DNA of 64,000 bases from the NCBI RefSeq assembly GCF_022539665.2, contig NC_081336.1:620001-684000 (forward strand). The letters run 5' to 3'. The notes beneath the pieces are model-generated. The model did no database searches and was not told the origin of the DNA. It saw nothing but the letters and a program-made list of their open reading frames with translations. The stretch's first letter is position 1, and every line of letters begins with the position of its first letter. Positions 49,070 to 61,589 of this stretch are shown here, piece by piece. The position numbers were made by a program, and so were the translations under genes. This DNA comes from Daphnia carinata (Eukaryota > Arthropoda > Branchiopoda > Diplostraca > Daphniidae).

Positions 49070-49853
49070 TTGAGTTTTTTTTTCAATTCAATAATCAGCT
49101 ATTGCTTTTTGGGCTACTACGAGTCATTTAAAATTCTTTACAATTTAATTTAATGCTGAAGAACGGCAAAATCTAATAATAAAATTGTTCACACGATTTA
49201 GTTTGTTATTCGTCCGTGTCTAGCAAAGATAATTTCAAATGTTGTTTTTCTCCATCTTCATAAAAATACATGTCCATTAGCTTGGAGCGTCTTGCTTGGC
49301 CAATAGTCAGAATGACGTGTTCATGAGCTGAACTCGTTTTGGGAAAATGCTTATTTTACAGTGCTAGTTTTATTGCTCTACTGTCGGGATTATTTAAACA
49401 ACCGTGACGCTCGGATCATTAGTCATCGACTCGTTGCTTTCTGAATATTCACGACAAAAAATTAGAATGAATACGAGAGTCCAACGTAATAAAAATTAAG
49501 TGATTCTGACATGTCTCATTGATTTCTTCGATAACTAATGCACTTGAACCGAAAATTCTAATAAATTTCAAGGTTTCATGTTTCCTGATGCAACATGTTT
49601 TTCCAGCATTGGAAACAGATAGGCCTAGTGAAAATTAGGCTCGTCTCATCCGGTCGTGCTAACCGTAGAAAAAGATCGACCTCAGTGGAGCGGGAAACGA
49701 TCCTACAAGTTCTTCTTGAAAAATGAAGATGTACAGGCCTAGTCGGCTTAAACGGACAAACATAACATGATTTTATGTTCCGGAAGGAACGCTTCGTAAT
49801 AGAAAATTTGAATTCCCTGATGGAAATCAGCAGTGAGCCGAAAAAGGTAGGCC
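49070..49853. other. Gap between array genes 1 and 2
   Basis: 3' UTR and upstream region only. A 109-codon minus frame (49576-49905) has no recognisable product and runs into the next promoter. Confidence 0.6.
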
Positions 49854-49861
49854 TATATAAG
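49854..49861 (+). promoter_or_regulatory. TATA box, array gene 2
   Basis: TATATAAG. The leader exon ends CTCAAG at 49937, followed by GTATTA. Confidence 0.75.
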
Positions 49862-50014
49862 AGGCCATCCTTTCCAAAACTGGAAATCATATCTTCATCC
49901 ATCACTCAAAGAGACATCAAGCAGCCCCACTCTCAAGGTATTATTCAAGTAAAATATTATGTCTAGTTAGGGTAATTGCAATTTTCTATTCAAATAATGT
50001 CTTTTGTTATGTAG

Positions 50015-50979
50015 ATGAAATTCGCTTTCATTTTCTTGCAAACTTTGATGGTCATATCTCACCAACAATTTCAAAGGCCTAGAGTAGTGCCGTGGTTATC
50101 GCCCTACTCCTCTTTCATCCGGAATTACAATCCGCTGTATTACGACAATGCAGAAGACGTTATACCGCACTTCCGGTACTCCAGGCCTCTCCGGCCCACC
50201 ATCTACTCGTTGCAAGTATAAGTTACACATCAAATTTCATCAAGTGCTATATTAGTAACGTGTCTCTTATTTCAGAACGAGGATTTTAATCGGGACGTGA
50301 TGGCTGTTGATGAGAGTCACGATATGATGGCCAACGATAGTCACGAAGAATTTGCAAACACCCAGCCAAGGATCAACGGTTTCAAAGGCTACCATAATAA
50401 TAACGCTGGCCGATTTTTCTACGCTAGTACAATCAATAATCCTTTCCTGAAGACGGCTACATTCACCATCAGTTCAACTGTGACGACCGTTGGCTCTATC
50501 GTACTTTGCGTGCCGTCCAACAATTTGGCCGCCGTTCCGTCCCCTACTTGCGCCGGACGGAAGAAACGCGAGATGGACGATTCTGAACATTTCCAGTTTC
50601 CCATAGTTCCATCAGAAACTGTCAAGTAATTCCTAATTTCTTCTAGCATTTATTTGAAAGCCTTCATGTTTTTAATTGTGGTTGTTATAGACTGGCAACA
50701 ACAGCCCTACCGTATTTGCATACGGCGAACGAAACGAGAAAACCCATGGCCGACGGACAGGTGAACTCCAACGACTTGGTTTCATCAAAGAATGAGAAAG
50801 ATGAAGAGGATAAAAATGCGAGAGAGAAACGATTGTTTGGTGGTGGGTTGATGGCTGCATCTACTACCGTGACACGATATCTGTTTGTTGGAACGACTTT
50901 AACTAGCACGGTTATCCTAGACCCTACAGGACAAAATGTTGCCGTTTGTTTGCCAGCTGGCTATGTTGTTTGTGCCTAA
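50015..50979 (+). CDS. Array gene 2: two-module secreted precursor, type A
   Basis: Family not recognised. Exons 50015-50215, 50276-50625, 50691-50979; 840 bases, 279 residues. The start codon directly follows the acceptor AG of a leader intron. Signal peptide MKFAFIFLQTLMVISHQQF, then VPWLSPY. An acidic stretch precedes module 1 (FFYASTINNPFLKTATFT ... two Cys), closed by the dibasic site GRKKRE. A linker with PSE leads to REKR (furin-type RxKR), then module 2 (AASTTVTRYLFVGTTLTSTV ... CLPAGYVVCA). The modules look related to each other. Expected to be secreted and possibly cut twice. Confidence 0.85.
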
Positions 50980-51883
50980 CAAAATGGCCTCATCCACAAT
51001 GGAGTATAGTATTCTTGTGTGTAGTTAAGCAACTCGAGTTTTTCCCATATAACATGGTGGGGGATGGTCCCCGAAAATGTGTTGCAATTCTATTTAAAAT
51101 AAACTGTAGTTAGAGCATCGCTTTAAGTCTGAACCGGTCTACTAATTTCGAAACGTTTTTCTTTAAGAGAAAATACGCCCTCCAAGTCAGGGGCTAATAG
51201 AAGTAAAAATGCCAATGCGTTATTTTCAAGGGGATGGTTTTTAATTTTCATTGCACACCCAACCTCGTCGACTCCATAATGAAACCACTTTCCCTATAAA
51301 CGCCCCCTTTTCTTTTTTTTTCTCGTTTTCTCCTATTGCACGTGCAACTTGTCTTTATTTTTGCTTAGTATCTTTCTTCTATCAGTGAGGTGAATTTTTT
51401 AAACAGTATAGCGACGCGTTCCATGCTTTCCACAGCATGTCGTTATCGGTGCAATTACTGAAAAAATCCTTGTTCAAATTGTGTTTACCTGACGCCCAAA
51501 AAGATCATTGTGAATCACTCACCTGCGACTGAGACCTTGGTTCTTCTACGGTTAAAAAACGAAATATCCACACCGATGGAGTTTGAATGATTGCGGCAAA
51601 CACCATTGATTTCTACCATCAGCCAACACTCATTTTTAGCCAGGTGCTAGTCCTTCAGGTATTTATAATTTTATTTAAAGTGCTAGGTATAAATTTCATT
51701 GCCAGTTTCATGTCTTACAAGTTTCAGGATTCAGCTCATTACGCCTCTTTGGATTAATGTGCTGAGAACTCGATGGCTTTCATACAAATATGAATAGCAT
51801 TTGGCTAACCGTGTTTTGGAACAACTCCCGCAACACTTGGTTAGCTGTCGATCGTGGAAAGGAGCTAGGCAAAAGCAATGTTG
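50980..51883. other. Gap between array genes 2 and 3
   Basis: 3' UTR of gene 2 and upstream sequence of gene 3. No gene seen. Confidence 0.65.
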
Positions 51884-51891
51884 TATATAAA
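51884..51891 (+). promoter_or_regulatory. TATA box, array gene 3
   Basis: TATATAAA. The leader exon ends GCTGAAG at 51972 before GTAAAG; gene 4 has the same leader end. Confidence 0.75.
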
Positions 51892-52069
51892 CTCCCCGTA
51901 TTTCCGTAAGAATTACACATTCGCACATCAGCAGCTTTATAAGTATTCAACAAACTTGGTTTGACGCTGAAGGTAAAGTTTTCCTTCAGCATATTTAAGT
52001 TGAATCGACATTGCCGTCACGGAATGTCACAACTTAAAAGACGTCATACATTTTCTGTATCTTATATAG

Positions 52070-53083
52070 ATGAAGATCGCCTTGATGTTCCTGATATCGA
52101 TGCTGGTCGTCGGTACCCATCCGTATTTCCATGCGCAGCTTAGGGAAATGCCTTGGTTTTCACCACACGCTCCACGGCCCTTTATCGATACATACCAACC
52201 ATTTATTGTTTACCTCTCCAAGCCTGATTCTCCAACATTGTACTCGTCAGAGGTAAAGGGACATTTTTCGTTCAACAGTCTGAGTGTTTATGAAGCGATC
52301 GTCAATGAAGCTTTTCTTCTTATATTATTTTTTAAAAACCAAATTCTAGGATTTAGCTGCAGAGATGCTGCAACAAGATGGCCGTGTGTTTCAGGGACAC
52401 GCGGACAGTGAACCGGAGTTCCAGGAGAATTACAACGCAGCAGACTCTCAACCGAGGGTGAAGTCTTCGCTCGAGGAAGCGAAGCCTCGTTTTTTTTTCG
52501 GCTTGCAACAAGCCACGTTTACTAATCCTTTTTATAAAACGGCTACGTTCACCGTGTCGTCGACTATCACAGTTAGCAGTCTCGTCAGGTGTATTCCAGC
52601 AGCAAATTTTGCAAATGTTGCAGCCCGAGTAACGCCTTGCCGTCGCAAACGCAATCTGCCCGAATCGCTCGAAACAGCTGAAAGCCCAGTTGCTATTGCC
52701 CCGTCAGAACCATTGTACTGTTAACATGATTCAACTACTTTAATTGGTTAATTTCTAAATGAGGACTATTTGTTGTTGGGACTTTTAGATTGACGGCGGC
52801 ATCCTCGCCTACTGGCCAAATGCAAGAAAAACGTTTGCGTGTCACGGGACAGGACGCACACGATGTGATCATGTCGTCTAAAGGCGAGGCTGAAACCTTC
52901 GAATCTGCAGCAGCGCACGTGAACTTGAGAAGCAAGCGTTTCTTTTTTCCCAACAGAGATGCGTATGTTGCATCTACGACAGTGACTTCGCTGAGTATAT
53001 CCACAACCACGACGACCGTAACAGCCAATCCCACAGCTGCTAATGGCCTTCTCTGCTTACCCAACGGCTACCGCGTTTGCTAA
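52070..53083 (+). CDS. Array gene 3: two-module secreted precursor, type B
   Basis: Family not recognised. Exons 52070-52252, 52350-52714, 52789-53083; 843 bases, 280 residues. ATG abuts the leader-intron acceptor (ATAG/ATG). Signal peptide MKIALMFLISMLVVGTHPYF, then MPWFSPHAP. Module 1 is RFFFG ... NPFYKTATFTVSSTITVSS with two Cys, ending CRRKRN. Linker APSEP; second site RSKRFFF; module 2 AYVASTTVTSLSISTTTTTV ... CLPNGYRVC. It is the only B copy in which the second site remains RxKR. Confidence 0.85.
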
Positions 53084-53829
53084 GCAGCTTTGTTGCTTAA
53101 CTTTCAATGTTTTAACCACGATATCATGCATTATCCTCTAGTAGCCTTCTTTCTTTTTCAAGTGTTAGTTATGGTTGATTGAATACAATATTACAAGCAT
53201 AAAACCGTCTGTTGCATTCTGAAAATCGAACATTCCCTACAAAGTTCCAAATCGCAAAAAATGATCTATAAACTTGGAAGCTGTGGGGCTAAAAACATGC
53301 CATTCAATGCACAAGATCTGAATTATGTACAGAATATTACAGTAAAGCGTAAAGCATGTTATATGACTTCTCGTGCATGCGTCACATTCTTATTCGCTTG
53401 TTATAAGTGCTTGAGATACACGTACGACAAAGTTTTGAGTAGTAAGCAATCGTCAACATGTATCATGATAGTCGTGTAACTTTGGCATGAAAAATAAGCT
53501 AGAACGACGGCATGACGTACGCATATAAATATAGGAAATTTCTCGTTGCTGTATCTATCAATGATATGGGATCATGAACTTGAAGGTCTTGTTATAGAGT
53601 GATATAAACAAATCGATTTATTAACAGTTCTACCAGACTGTTGGATCGAGCCAAAGCAAAGCAAGACATTTGTACTGCTGCTAAATTTATGCGTCATTAC
53701 TCTGGTAGGCATCGAATTGAAATTCTCTTTTCCACTCGTAGCTTTTGAAGCATATCCTCTAGCCTAGTCGTTCTTTAGAAAACAACTGAAGCATAACCAA
53801 TAAACTTGGGCAGGGACTCTTCGGGCATG
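53084..53829. other. Gap between array genes 3 and 4
   Basis: Where the order of types predicts an A copy, none is seen; I found no relic of one. A 72-codon plus frame at 53261-53479 has no signal peptide or family motif. Confidence 0.55.
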
Positions 53830-53836
53830 TATAAAA
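53830..53836 (+). promoter_or_regulatory. TATA box, array gene 4
   Basis: TATAAAA. The leader exon ends GCTGAAG at 53927 before GTAAAC. Confidence 0.75.
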
Positions 53837-54013
53837 ACGCGTTTTTTCTTCTAAAATTTCGCATCTGTCGATCAGCAGTAGCCTATCAGAGAAACCTGCG
53901 TGTCCGACAATACGTTTGCAGCTGAAGGTAAACTTCTACTAATTGAAATTTACATGCCAGCCGTATAGAAAATTATGCCTCAAGATAAAGCTAATTTTCG
54001 TAATTCTGTTTAG

Positions 54014-55057
54014 ATGAAGTTTACGTTCATCTTTCTCATCTCGGTGGTCGTCGTTAGTACTCACCAGTATTTCTACAACGAACCTAAAGGAACCTACTGG
54101 CAGTCACCTTACTCACCACAGCCGTTTATCGGCATACCCCAACCATTCATTGTCTATTTTTCTAAACCCATTGCACCAAAAATCTACACTTTACAAGTAA
54201 GGCCAACGTTTCTTATTTCTAATTTATTCGCATTTGTCTAAACTTAAGGCAACATGTTGTTTATTTGTGTTTCAACATCGCCACAGAGTAAGAAACCTGA
54301 AACATACTATATCGATGAGGATGATAGTCAATTACGCAACAGTTACGGTGAACCGCACACGTTTCCAGACACTGAATTAAGAATTAAGGGATTTAATCGT
54401 GACCAACAATCGAATGAGCAGCAGCAGGACGCTCGGTTTTTATTCACCAAACATAGCGTTTATACCTATCCTTTTTTCAAAACGGTGACGTTTACAACCC
54501 AAACATCGCTGTCGCTCACCTTTTTTGTGACTTGTGTGCCAGCAAATCAAGTACTGGATGGTGTTGCCGCTACCGCTTGCCGTCGCAAGAGAAGTACCAA
54601 CGTCGATGATGCCGCAATCGCTGAGGAAAATCAATTGATCATCGCTCCCTCGGAAACTCAAAAGTATTGTATTGATTCGATCATTCGTCTATTAGAACTC
54701 CAAGATAATTGATTATACCATTTTGATTTTAGATTAACGACAACGGCTATTTCCTCTTCCTCCCCGAAATTATATGAGCTTTCGTCATCCAAAGATGACA
54801 CTTTTCCAGAGGAAATGTTGACAGAGGATCCGAGTAATCTAAGGCAGCAAAGATTTCTGTTTGCAAACAAAAATCGACTTATAATATCTTCAACTGTTAC
54901 TTCGTTTTCGTTCTCAAACGCGACCGTTACGGTGACTAGAAATCTGTTTAACGCTGCTAACCAAGGTTTCCAATGTGTGGCTGTGGCTGGCATGAACATG
55001 CCAGTATGCGTTACCTGTTTGCCAGCTGGCTATGTTGTTTGCAATGCCGCTGGTTAA
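54014..55057 (+). CDS. Array gene 4: two-module secreted precursor, type B
   Basis: Family not recognised. Exons 54014-54196, 54287-54663, 54733-55057; 885 bases, 294 residues. ATG abuts the acceptor (TTAG/ATG). Signal peptide MKFTFIFLISVVVVSTHQYF; YWQSPYSP replaces the usual W[LF]SPY. Module 1: RFLFTKHSVYTYPFFKTVTF, two Cys, CRRKRS. The second site is degenerate (RQQRFLF). Module 2 (SSTVTSFSFSNATVTVT) carries an insertion with extra Cys (QCVAVAGMNMPVCVT) before CLPAGYVVC, then a four-residue tail NAAG. The extra Cys pair is unique in the array. Confidence 0.85.
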
Positions 55058-57066
55058 ACGTCATTTTGATTCCAGCTTCAATTCGAATGCATATCTAACA
55101 TTGAAACCGTTGACTTGGCTAAACGGTGTCCCTGAGTTATTCGTCCCATCCTTCACCGTCATATTCTTCTTACGTGTAAAGGTGTTGGCCTCCACCAACG
55201 GATCTATACTCCAATCCAAATATATTATCATTAAGCATTAGACTCGTTTTTCTATGTAATTCGATGTTCTCTCTAGGTAATTGCTTTGGCCGTATTACGC
55301 AACGTGGTAAGTGTCATTAAGAAATTCTCACCGTGCCTCTTCCCTGTCGCTTTCACGCCCCCTTTCTTTTTTTTTGTTTAATTTTACTATTCACCTACTT
55401 GCTTTATTTTTTTTCTTTTGTTTTACAATTTCATTCCTTTCCTCTCTAGTTTTGAAAAATCTCATTTCTTTTGGGGGCGTTTGTGTCAGTCAGAGTTTAA
55501 GGAATGCAAGTGTCGGACCTGTACCTATCTGTGCCTACCTGTACAACCTGCTGAGCATTGCATAATTTTCTTCCGCCCTTCAACCAAACTTTAAGGTGCT
55601 GCTCTATACTCCAGCCTATAAGACAAGCAGCTGCTTCCCTGAACAATTGACTTTGTCCGACCGTGTTTAAACTTAAAGCAATGATTGCAACATAATCGTG
55701 ATGGCAAGGATAGTTAACACTAAGTCTGGCCACGAGATTTATGACTGTAATCATCATCTAGTACCACCGCATCCTACATAAAGTAAGCTTCAACAATAAA
55801 TCATTGTTTCCACTAAAGTGCAAAGGTAACATTACCTCAAACGGTGACATTGAAATTAGTGGGCAATCACGAAAACATGTTTTTTTATCTAGTTTAATGA
55901 CGTCGTTCTTCGACGAAAGCGTGAACAACGTGAACGAACGACGGCCGTACCCAAATGATGTAACTTTCTCGACAAAGGCTGACGTCAGGTCGAAGTTCTT
56001 TCCATCGCACATCAATTTGCATTGTAGAAGAGCTCAGGTTTCTATTTTATGCATTTAAATTGCCTTTATCGCGTTCACTAAACTCCGACTTCCTATGCAT
56101 TTTCAGCTGACGTTAACAAGACCAGTCGGTGTTTCCTATTTAATAGACGGCCTCCGTTCCAATTGTTATTTACTAGCTACACCTCTGCAACTGTTGGACG
56201 GCCTCACGTCGTTTAAAATCAAAGGATGATTATCGGGATGTCGGAATCCCTTAGGTAACTTATCGCTATTACTCGTGTATCCTTGTTGGTCAAAATCGAA
56301 TTCATTTTGAGTAACTTTTCTCTCTTTCTTTTTGGCACTGAAACTTAAGCACGACCGGGCTTCGAATGCCATTTTCTTTCTATGTGTATACATACGCATG
56401 TTGATTAAAATAAGCAGCAACAGGATACTAGTAACCATTACGGCTGGCTCTAGGACTTCACGCAGGGCATGCCAACTCACCAGGACTCCCGCCGAGCGTA
56501 ATAAACTAGTACGTCAAGTCAAAAAAAAGAAAAAGAAAACTAAAACTAAAACAACATTCTAAATGCATCTTTTTTTTTTGTTAGAAAAGAATAATATCTA
56601 GTGTTTACGATGGCGACCTTAAAACTGGTATAGGCTACAGAAACGGTATCTACAAATGTTTTTATCAAAGTCGTCACCACCTTCCTTTTATTAGCAAAAA
56701 CTATTACAGAGGACAAACCGTAAAGATGCACGTAATTACCTATATTTAAAAAAACAAATAAAAGTGCTGGCCGTTTTAATGTCCATTTTTATTGAGGTCG
56801 TTATCGATGGCAATTTAAAGATATGGTTTCAACCCACAGGTAAGGATATCAAACGGGAGCCATTAAAATGTTGTCCTTCATTAACCTCCTGTTACTCTGC
56901 TCTTATAGGACAACAGTGTTCTACTCGTGCTCTCGTTTTTGAGACCGTCCGTTACGACAAGAAAAACATACAATGCATAATTGTTTGTTCACCGTTACGA
57001 GTTCTCAATTCGGGGAAATAAGGACCTATCTAATCTAAATAGATCCAGGAAAAATGCTTCTGTATA
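55058..57066. other. 2 kb gap between array genes 4 and 5, with unassigned reading frames
   Basis: The widest space in the array. On the plus strand an 84-codon frame at 55804-56058 reaches a GT after GCTCAG and could splice to a frame from about 56105. On the minus strand 56166-56480 has a clear membrane segment (VMVTSILLLLILIN) followed by a charged tail and stop, as in a last exon. Another plus frame near 56600-56750 reads VYDGDLKTGIGYRNGIY. I cannot join these into a gene or match a family; they may be relics. Confidence 0.4.
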
Positions 57067-57074
57067 TATATAAG
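57067..57074 (+). promoter_or_regulatory. TATA box, array gene 5
   Basis: TATATAAG inside a longer TA run. The leader donor is uncertain (57126 or about 57149). Confidence 0.7.
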
Positions 57075-57215
57075 ACCCTCGTTTTTGCAAGTCTCTTCAT
57101 CCAGACATTAGCAGTGTCCCAACACGGTACATCTCAAATTATCCCAAGGTTTAATTTATATTTATATTTTTTAAATTATTATTACACGCGTAAAACATTT
57201 TATTCTATTAAACAG

Positions 57216-58294
57216 ATGAAATTCGTCTTCATTTTCGTGATGTCGGTTGTCTTCGCTGTTTCTAACCAGCAGAGAGCGCCAAGGCCGAGGACGCTCGTTT
57301 GGCTCACGCCTTACAGCCCATCCCATAACCCCGTCCTCGCCAATTACCAGCCAGTTTACGAACATAACATCCAAGACGAGATTCCAACAAAATTAACTCC
57401 CCATTCATTCCGCCGTAAACACAAACCTTCGATCCCGGCCTCCTATTTTCAAGTAAAAGTCTTCCATTTCATTTCCTACTTTAAAATCAAACGTTTCAAC
57501 TCAAATCTATTCAGAACGAAGATTATTACTCTGCCCTAACATCCGATGACGATCGTAACAACGCCGAAAACGATGACGATCAAGATGATTATCCAGACAT
57601 CCAGTCGAGAATCAAATGGTTCAATGGATTCAATAAAGGATTCAAGAATAAAGGCTTCCATCACGACGCCGGGAGATTCTTTTACAGCAGCACCATCAAC
57701 AATCCTTTCTTCAAAACGGCTACGTTCACAATCACATCGACGGTGACCACCCTCGCCTCTGTCGCCCTTTGCGTTCCGGCTAACAATCTAGCGGCCAATC
57801 CAGCACCGACTTGCGCCGGCCGCAAGAAACGTGAAATTGACGATTCCACCACTGGCCTTGATGACAATCAATTTGCCATCGAACCATCAGAGACTATAGA
57901 GTAAGCAATTTTTTTATCTTAATAGATTTTTGTTTGGAATTAAATGAATTTCATTTTCTAAAAAAAACAAAACAGACTGATTCCGACGGCTCTTCCGTCA
58001 GATGTTAGTCTGGCACGCGAATCTCGAGTGATGATGCACACGCAGAAGAAGACGAGTCCTCAGCGCGTAATTTCGTCTAAAGATGAAGCGATTAAGCCAT
58101 TTGAAATGCCATCCGAAGGAGACGAGAGTAATTTAAGAGAGAAACGTATTTTTGGTAACACTGGCTTCGCAGCGTCTACGACGTTGACGTCGTACTCGTT
58201 CATCGGAGCTACTGTAACCAGCACAGTTCTCCTAGATCCAACAGGAATGAACGTCGCCGTCTGTATACCATCTGGCTATGTTGTTTGTGCATAA
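57216..58294 (+). CDS. Array gene 5: two-module secreted precursor, type A
   Basis: Family not recognised. Exons 57216-57452, 57515-57900, 57976-58294; 942 bases, 313 residues, the longest copy. ATG abuts the acceptor (ACAG/ATG); an upstream in-frame ATG at 57054 would run through the leader and its intron and is not preferred. Signal peptide MKFVFIFVMSVVFAVSNQQ, LVWLTPYSP, then a basic segment FRRKHK. An Asp/Asn-rich acidic stretch precedes module 1 (RFFYSSTINNPFFKTATFT, CVPANNLAANPAP), ending GRKKRE. Second site REKRIF; module 2 AASTTLTSYSFIGATVTSTV, CIPSGYVVCA. Confidence 0.87.
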
Positions 58295-59370
58295 ACAACA
58301 TTATTCGGCTGCAAGATGAGATTGCTATAAATATAGCAATTGTCTTTGCAAGTGAAACAGCTAAACAAAAGAGGGTGGAAACAGTTTAATACCAAATGTA
58401 ATGATGTCGTCTTTTTTAGTTCATTATTTTCTTCTTTTTGGCCATTGTCCAAGCGTGTTTCGTTTCCCTTGTTATTGTTTCTATTTAAAATATACAGATT
58501 TCTGTTTCAACATTCTTTGTCAGTTGGCCATTCACATTTGACTGCCGAATGCTATCAAACGGTTTAGACTTCTTTCAAAGCGTAGTTATACACGCCCGAG
58601 TTGCTTTGCTTTACGACTTCTAGCCAACAAACTGAACAGTTTATTCCTATTAAAAAGAAAAAAATAGGTTCGTATGTTTTTCTTAACCAAGAGTTTTTAT
58701 TAATTCCGCATTCCAATTTCGAAGACCAAGGGGTTTCCCGACAGAATTGTCCGATGTACTAGGACCAGAACGAAATAAGGACTTAAAGTCCTTATTGTAC
58801 AAGGAGTGCTAATTGTCTTTATTTCATTGGTTTACTCTCGATCTTTAAATAAAGGTAGGTCGAACGAGCAAAAATTCATTTTTAGCGGAACGTTATCGGA
58901 GAATTAAAAAGGTAAATAAAAAAAAATAAAATGCTAAGCTTCAGACTCATTTTTATGGCACCGTCTGGATTCAGATCGTAGCTCTTGTGCTAACACGAGG
59001 AATTTACTGCTGCTGTTAAAAACAAAAAATCATCCTCAAGGGCAAACTGTTATGCCAAGACCCATGCAGTAACAGACGTTGTCAAGGAAGGTACGCTACA
59101 AATTGATTATCATTCCCTTTACAGGCCAAACTATTAATAACATTTTTTTTTTTTTTTTTGCAATACTCGCAACATTAACGGAAAATTTATTTCATACAGC
59201 CGTTTCTCGATTTAACGCTTATAGCTATTTGCTCTTTTATTAATCTAGATCCATAATGGCTCAATTGATTGTCCATAAGCATCAACCGTGCAAAGTGTCG
59301 CAATTATGCGCACATTTCCTCTCGTCTTTGCATTAAAAAGCAAAGCAATAAAATCAACACCAAACGCGCC
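58295..59370. other. Gap between array genes 5 and 6
   Basis: 3' UTR and upstream sequence; A/T-rich, no supportable gene. Confidence 0.65.
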
Positions 59371-59378
59371 TATATAAA
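59371..59378 (+). promoter_or_regulatory. TATA box, array gene 6
   Basis: TATATAAA. The leader exon ends TCAAAG at 59459, before GTACAC. Confidence 0.75.
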
Positions 59379-59519
59379 CGACATTTTCTTTCCATGTACG
59401 TATTGTCATCTTACGATTATCGCCAGAGCAACAAGCCCTTCTCTCATTCTCCTTCAAAGGTACACAATTTTACACACGTTTATTTAAATGCAATTAGCTT
59501 TACCTGTATTTTTTATTAG

Positions 59520-60515
59520 ATGAAATTCGTGCTACTCTTCGTGATGTACGTCCTCTCCGTCAGCACTCACCAATATCTTCATCACACCCCAGCAGGACTG
59601 GTTTGGTTGTCGCCTTACATGTCGAAACAGGAGCCCGTTCTTCACAATTACCAGCAGATGTTCTACAAGCCTGTAGATTCCGACATCCCATACTTCCGTT
59701 ACTCAAACCCTCTGCATCCACCCGTCATCTATCAGCAAGTAAACATCCATTTCCATCATAAACATAAATATAAATTTAATTATTCGAATCGTTAAAATGA
59801 TTAGCAGAAGGACGAGCAATTCGAATACGCTGACGTGGATCACGATGACATGAACGAAGTGTTTGCGGACAGCCAGTCACGAAGCAAAGGGTCGCAATTA
59901 GCGGAGAAATTGAACCCTCGGTTCTTCTTCGGCACGGCGACCACGATCAGAAATCCATTCATCAAAACGGCAACGTTCACTTTGTTCACGACCATCTCTT
60001 TGAGCAGCGTCGTCAGTTGCATCGTCGCCGGTGATTTCGTTGACGCGGCCGCCCAGGCCAAACGCTGCCGTCGTAAACGCTACCTCCTCGATCAATGGGA
60101 TAAAACAAACGAACAACATTTCATCTCTCCATCTGAACCTCAAAAGTACGAAACCTTCCGGCCTCTAAGATCGTGACATGGCCATCATCACGTTTCTTTT
60201 ATTTTTAGATTCACGGCCACGGCAGTTCCTTACCCGTCCGAGTTAATGCGTGACCAACGTCAATTGCCCATTTTTCAGGGGACATCGTTGTGGAATAATG
60301 ACATTATCCAATCGACGAAAGATGAGGATGACGTCGGCTATTTGACGCCGACGGAGAAGCGCAAAGAGCAGCGATTCATTTTCGAAAATTCCCATTACGT
60401 GGCGTCGACGACGGTGACATCTTACAATTTCGTCTCGACCACCGTGACCAAAACGGTAGACGTGGCCATCGATGTCGGACTTAATTGCGTTCCAACCGGC
60501 TACGTGGTTTGCTAG
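59520..60515 (+). CDS. Array gene 6: two-module secreted precursor, type B
   Basis: Family not recognised. Exons 59520-59738, 59808-60145, 60209-60515; 864 bases, 287 residues. ATG abuts the acceptor (TTAG/ATG). Signal peptide MKFVLLFVMYVLSVSTHQY, LVWLSPYMS. Module 1: RFFFGTATTIRNPFIKTATF, two Cys, CRRKRY. The second site is shifted and weakened (EKRKEQRFIF). Module 2: YVASTTVTSYNFVSTTVTKT, CVPTGYVVC with no residue after the last Cys, as in genes 1 and 3. Confidence 0.86.
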
Positions 60516-61419
60516 AACATTCTTTTAGCCACATCATTTTTTTTGTTCTGTCCAATTTCCATTCAATTACGCTAGAGGGGAGGGGTGATGGAATTACATC
60601 CTTATACAATACGACCTTTTTTGGAATTCATTTTGCGTGTGTGTGTGTGTGTTCGTATTTTCTTTTGAACTTTTGCTTTGGTGAATAGCGAACACGAAAG
60701 CATGGCGGTCTTTCTTACCCCACCTACACCCATCGCGTTGTGAGATAAATTCGTGTTCTTTTGCGCAAACATTGCCAACAATACGATATTTACGATGAAA
60801 GGTAGGTGTAATGTCCGACATGGTTCGTATAAGGTGATGGCAGGGCCTATTCTTGTCTGGCTCTCTTTTGTTTCGGTCATCCTATACTTACAAACCATAA
60901 GAAATTAATGCCTCATTATTTACTAAGGGAAGCAAAGAGGGACGGGCAGCAAAATATCTTTTCATTTACTTCTCTGCGATAAAGGTCAACTTTTTATCTG
61001 CAGGCCATCATATTTCAGCTTTTGTTTAGTCCACATTTGTAAATAGTCTAATGTGTTTAGGGACGTGAGATTCTCTCAAAGACCGCGTCCTGTCGGGTGT
61101 TGGCAGTACGTAGTCTACATTGGTGCATACAACTGTAATAGTGAAGTGTGGGTCGTAAATTAACTCTTTTTCTTTTTCTTTTTTTTTGTTTTTCAAAAAG
61201 CTCATCTTGTCGGGCCTCTGGCAAAAAAAAATTAACCTTCCTTTAGTGTCTCTCCCCCTTTTTGTACAGCCTTTACCTTGTTTTGCCCCGGGGGTCCTAC
61301 CTACAAAAATATTAGCATTTTTTTTTGTTCAAGGAAGCGGATCTGACAGTGTTCAGTACAACCAACAATTCTTGTAGTAAACGATCTATTTGAAATCTTT
61401 TGCTTAGAGGATCCCCAGG
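60516..61419. other. Gap between array genes 6 and 7
   Basis: 3' UTR of gene 6, a (GT)n tract near 60638-60651 and upstream sequence. No gene seen. Confidence 0.65.
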
Positions 61420-61427
61420 TATATAAA
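61420..61427 (+). promoter_or_regulatory. TATA box, array gene 7
   Basis: TATATAAA, with initiator TCAGTT at 61444-61449. The leader exon ends CTCAAG at 61508, as in gene 2. Confidence 0.8.
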
Positions 61428-61589
61428 GGGCCATAGTATCCACTCAGTTCAGCATCCAGCATCCGTCGGTGAAACAGCAAACAGCTCCGTTTTATCCTTC
61501 CTCTCAAGGTATGCTTTTTTTTACAACATTATTTTTGTTTCTATTCAATTCGTTCAATGAAATTCGTGTTTAAAAACAAAAACTAACAG

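Noticed and set aside
57054-57215. Upstream start giving array gene 5 a 54-residue extension
   Set aside because: The segment is the TATA-proximal leader and its intron; all sisters start at the ATG next to the acceptor.
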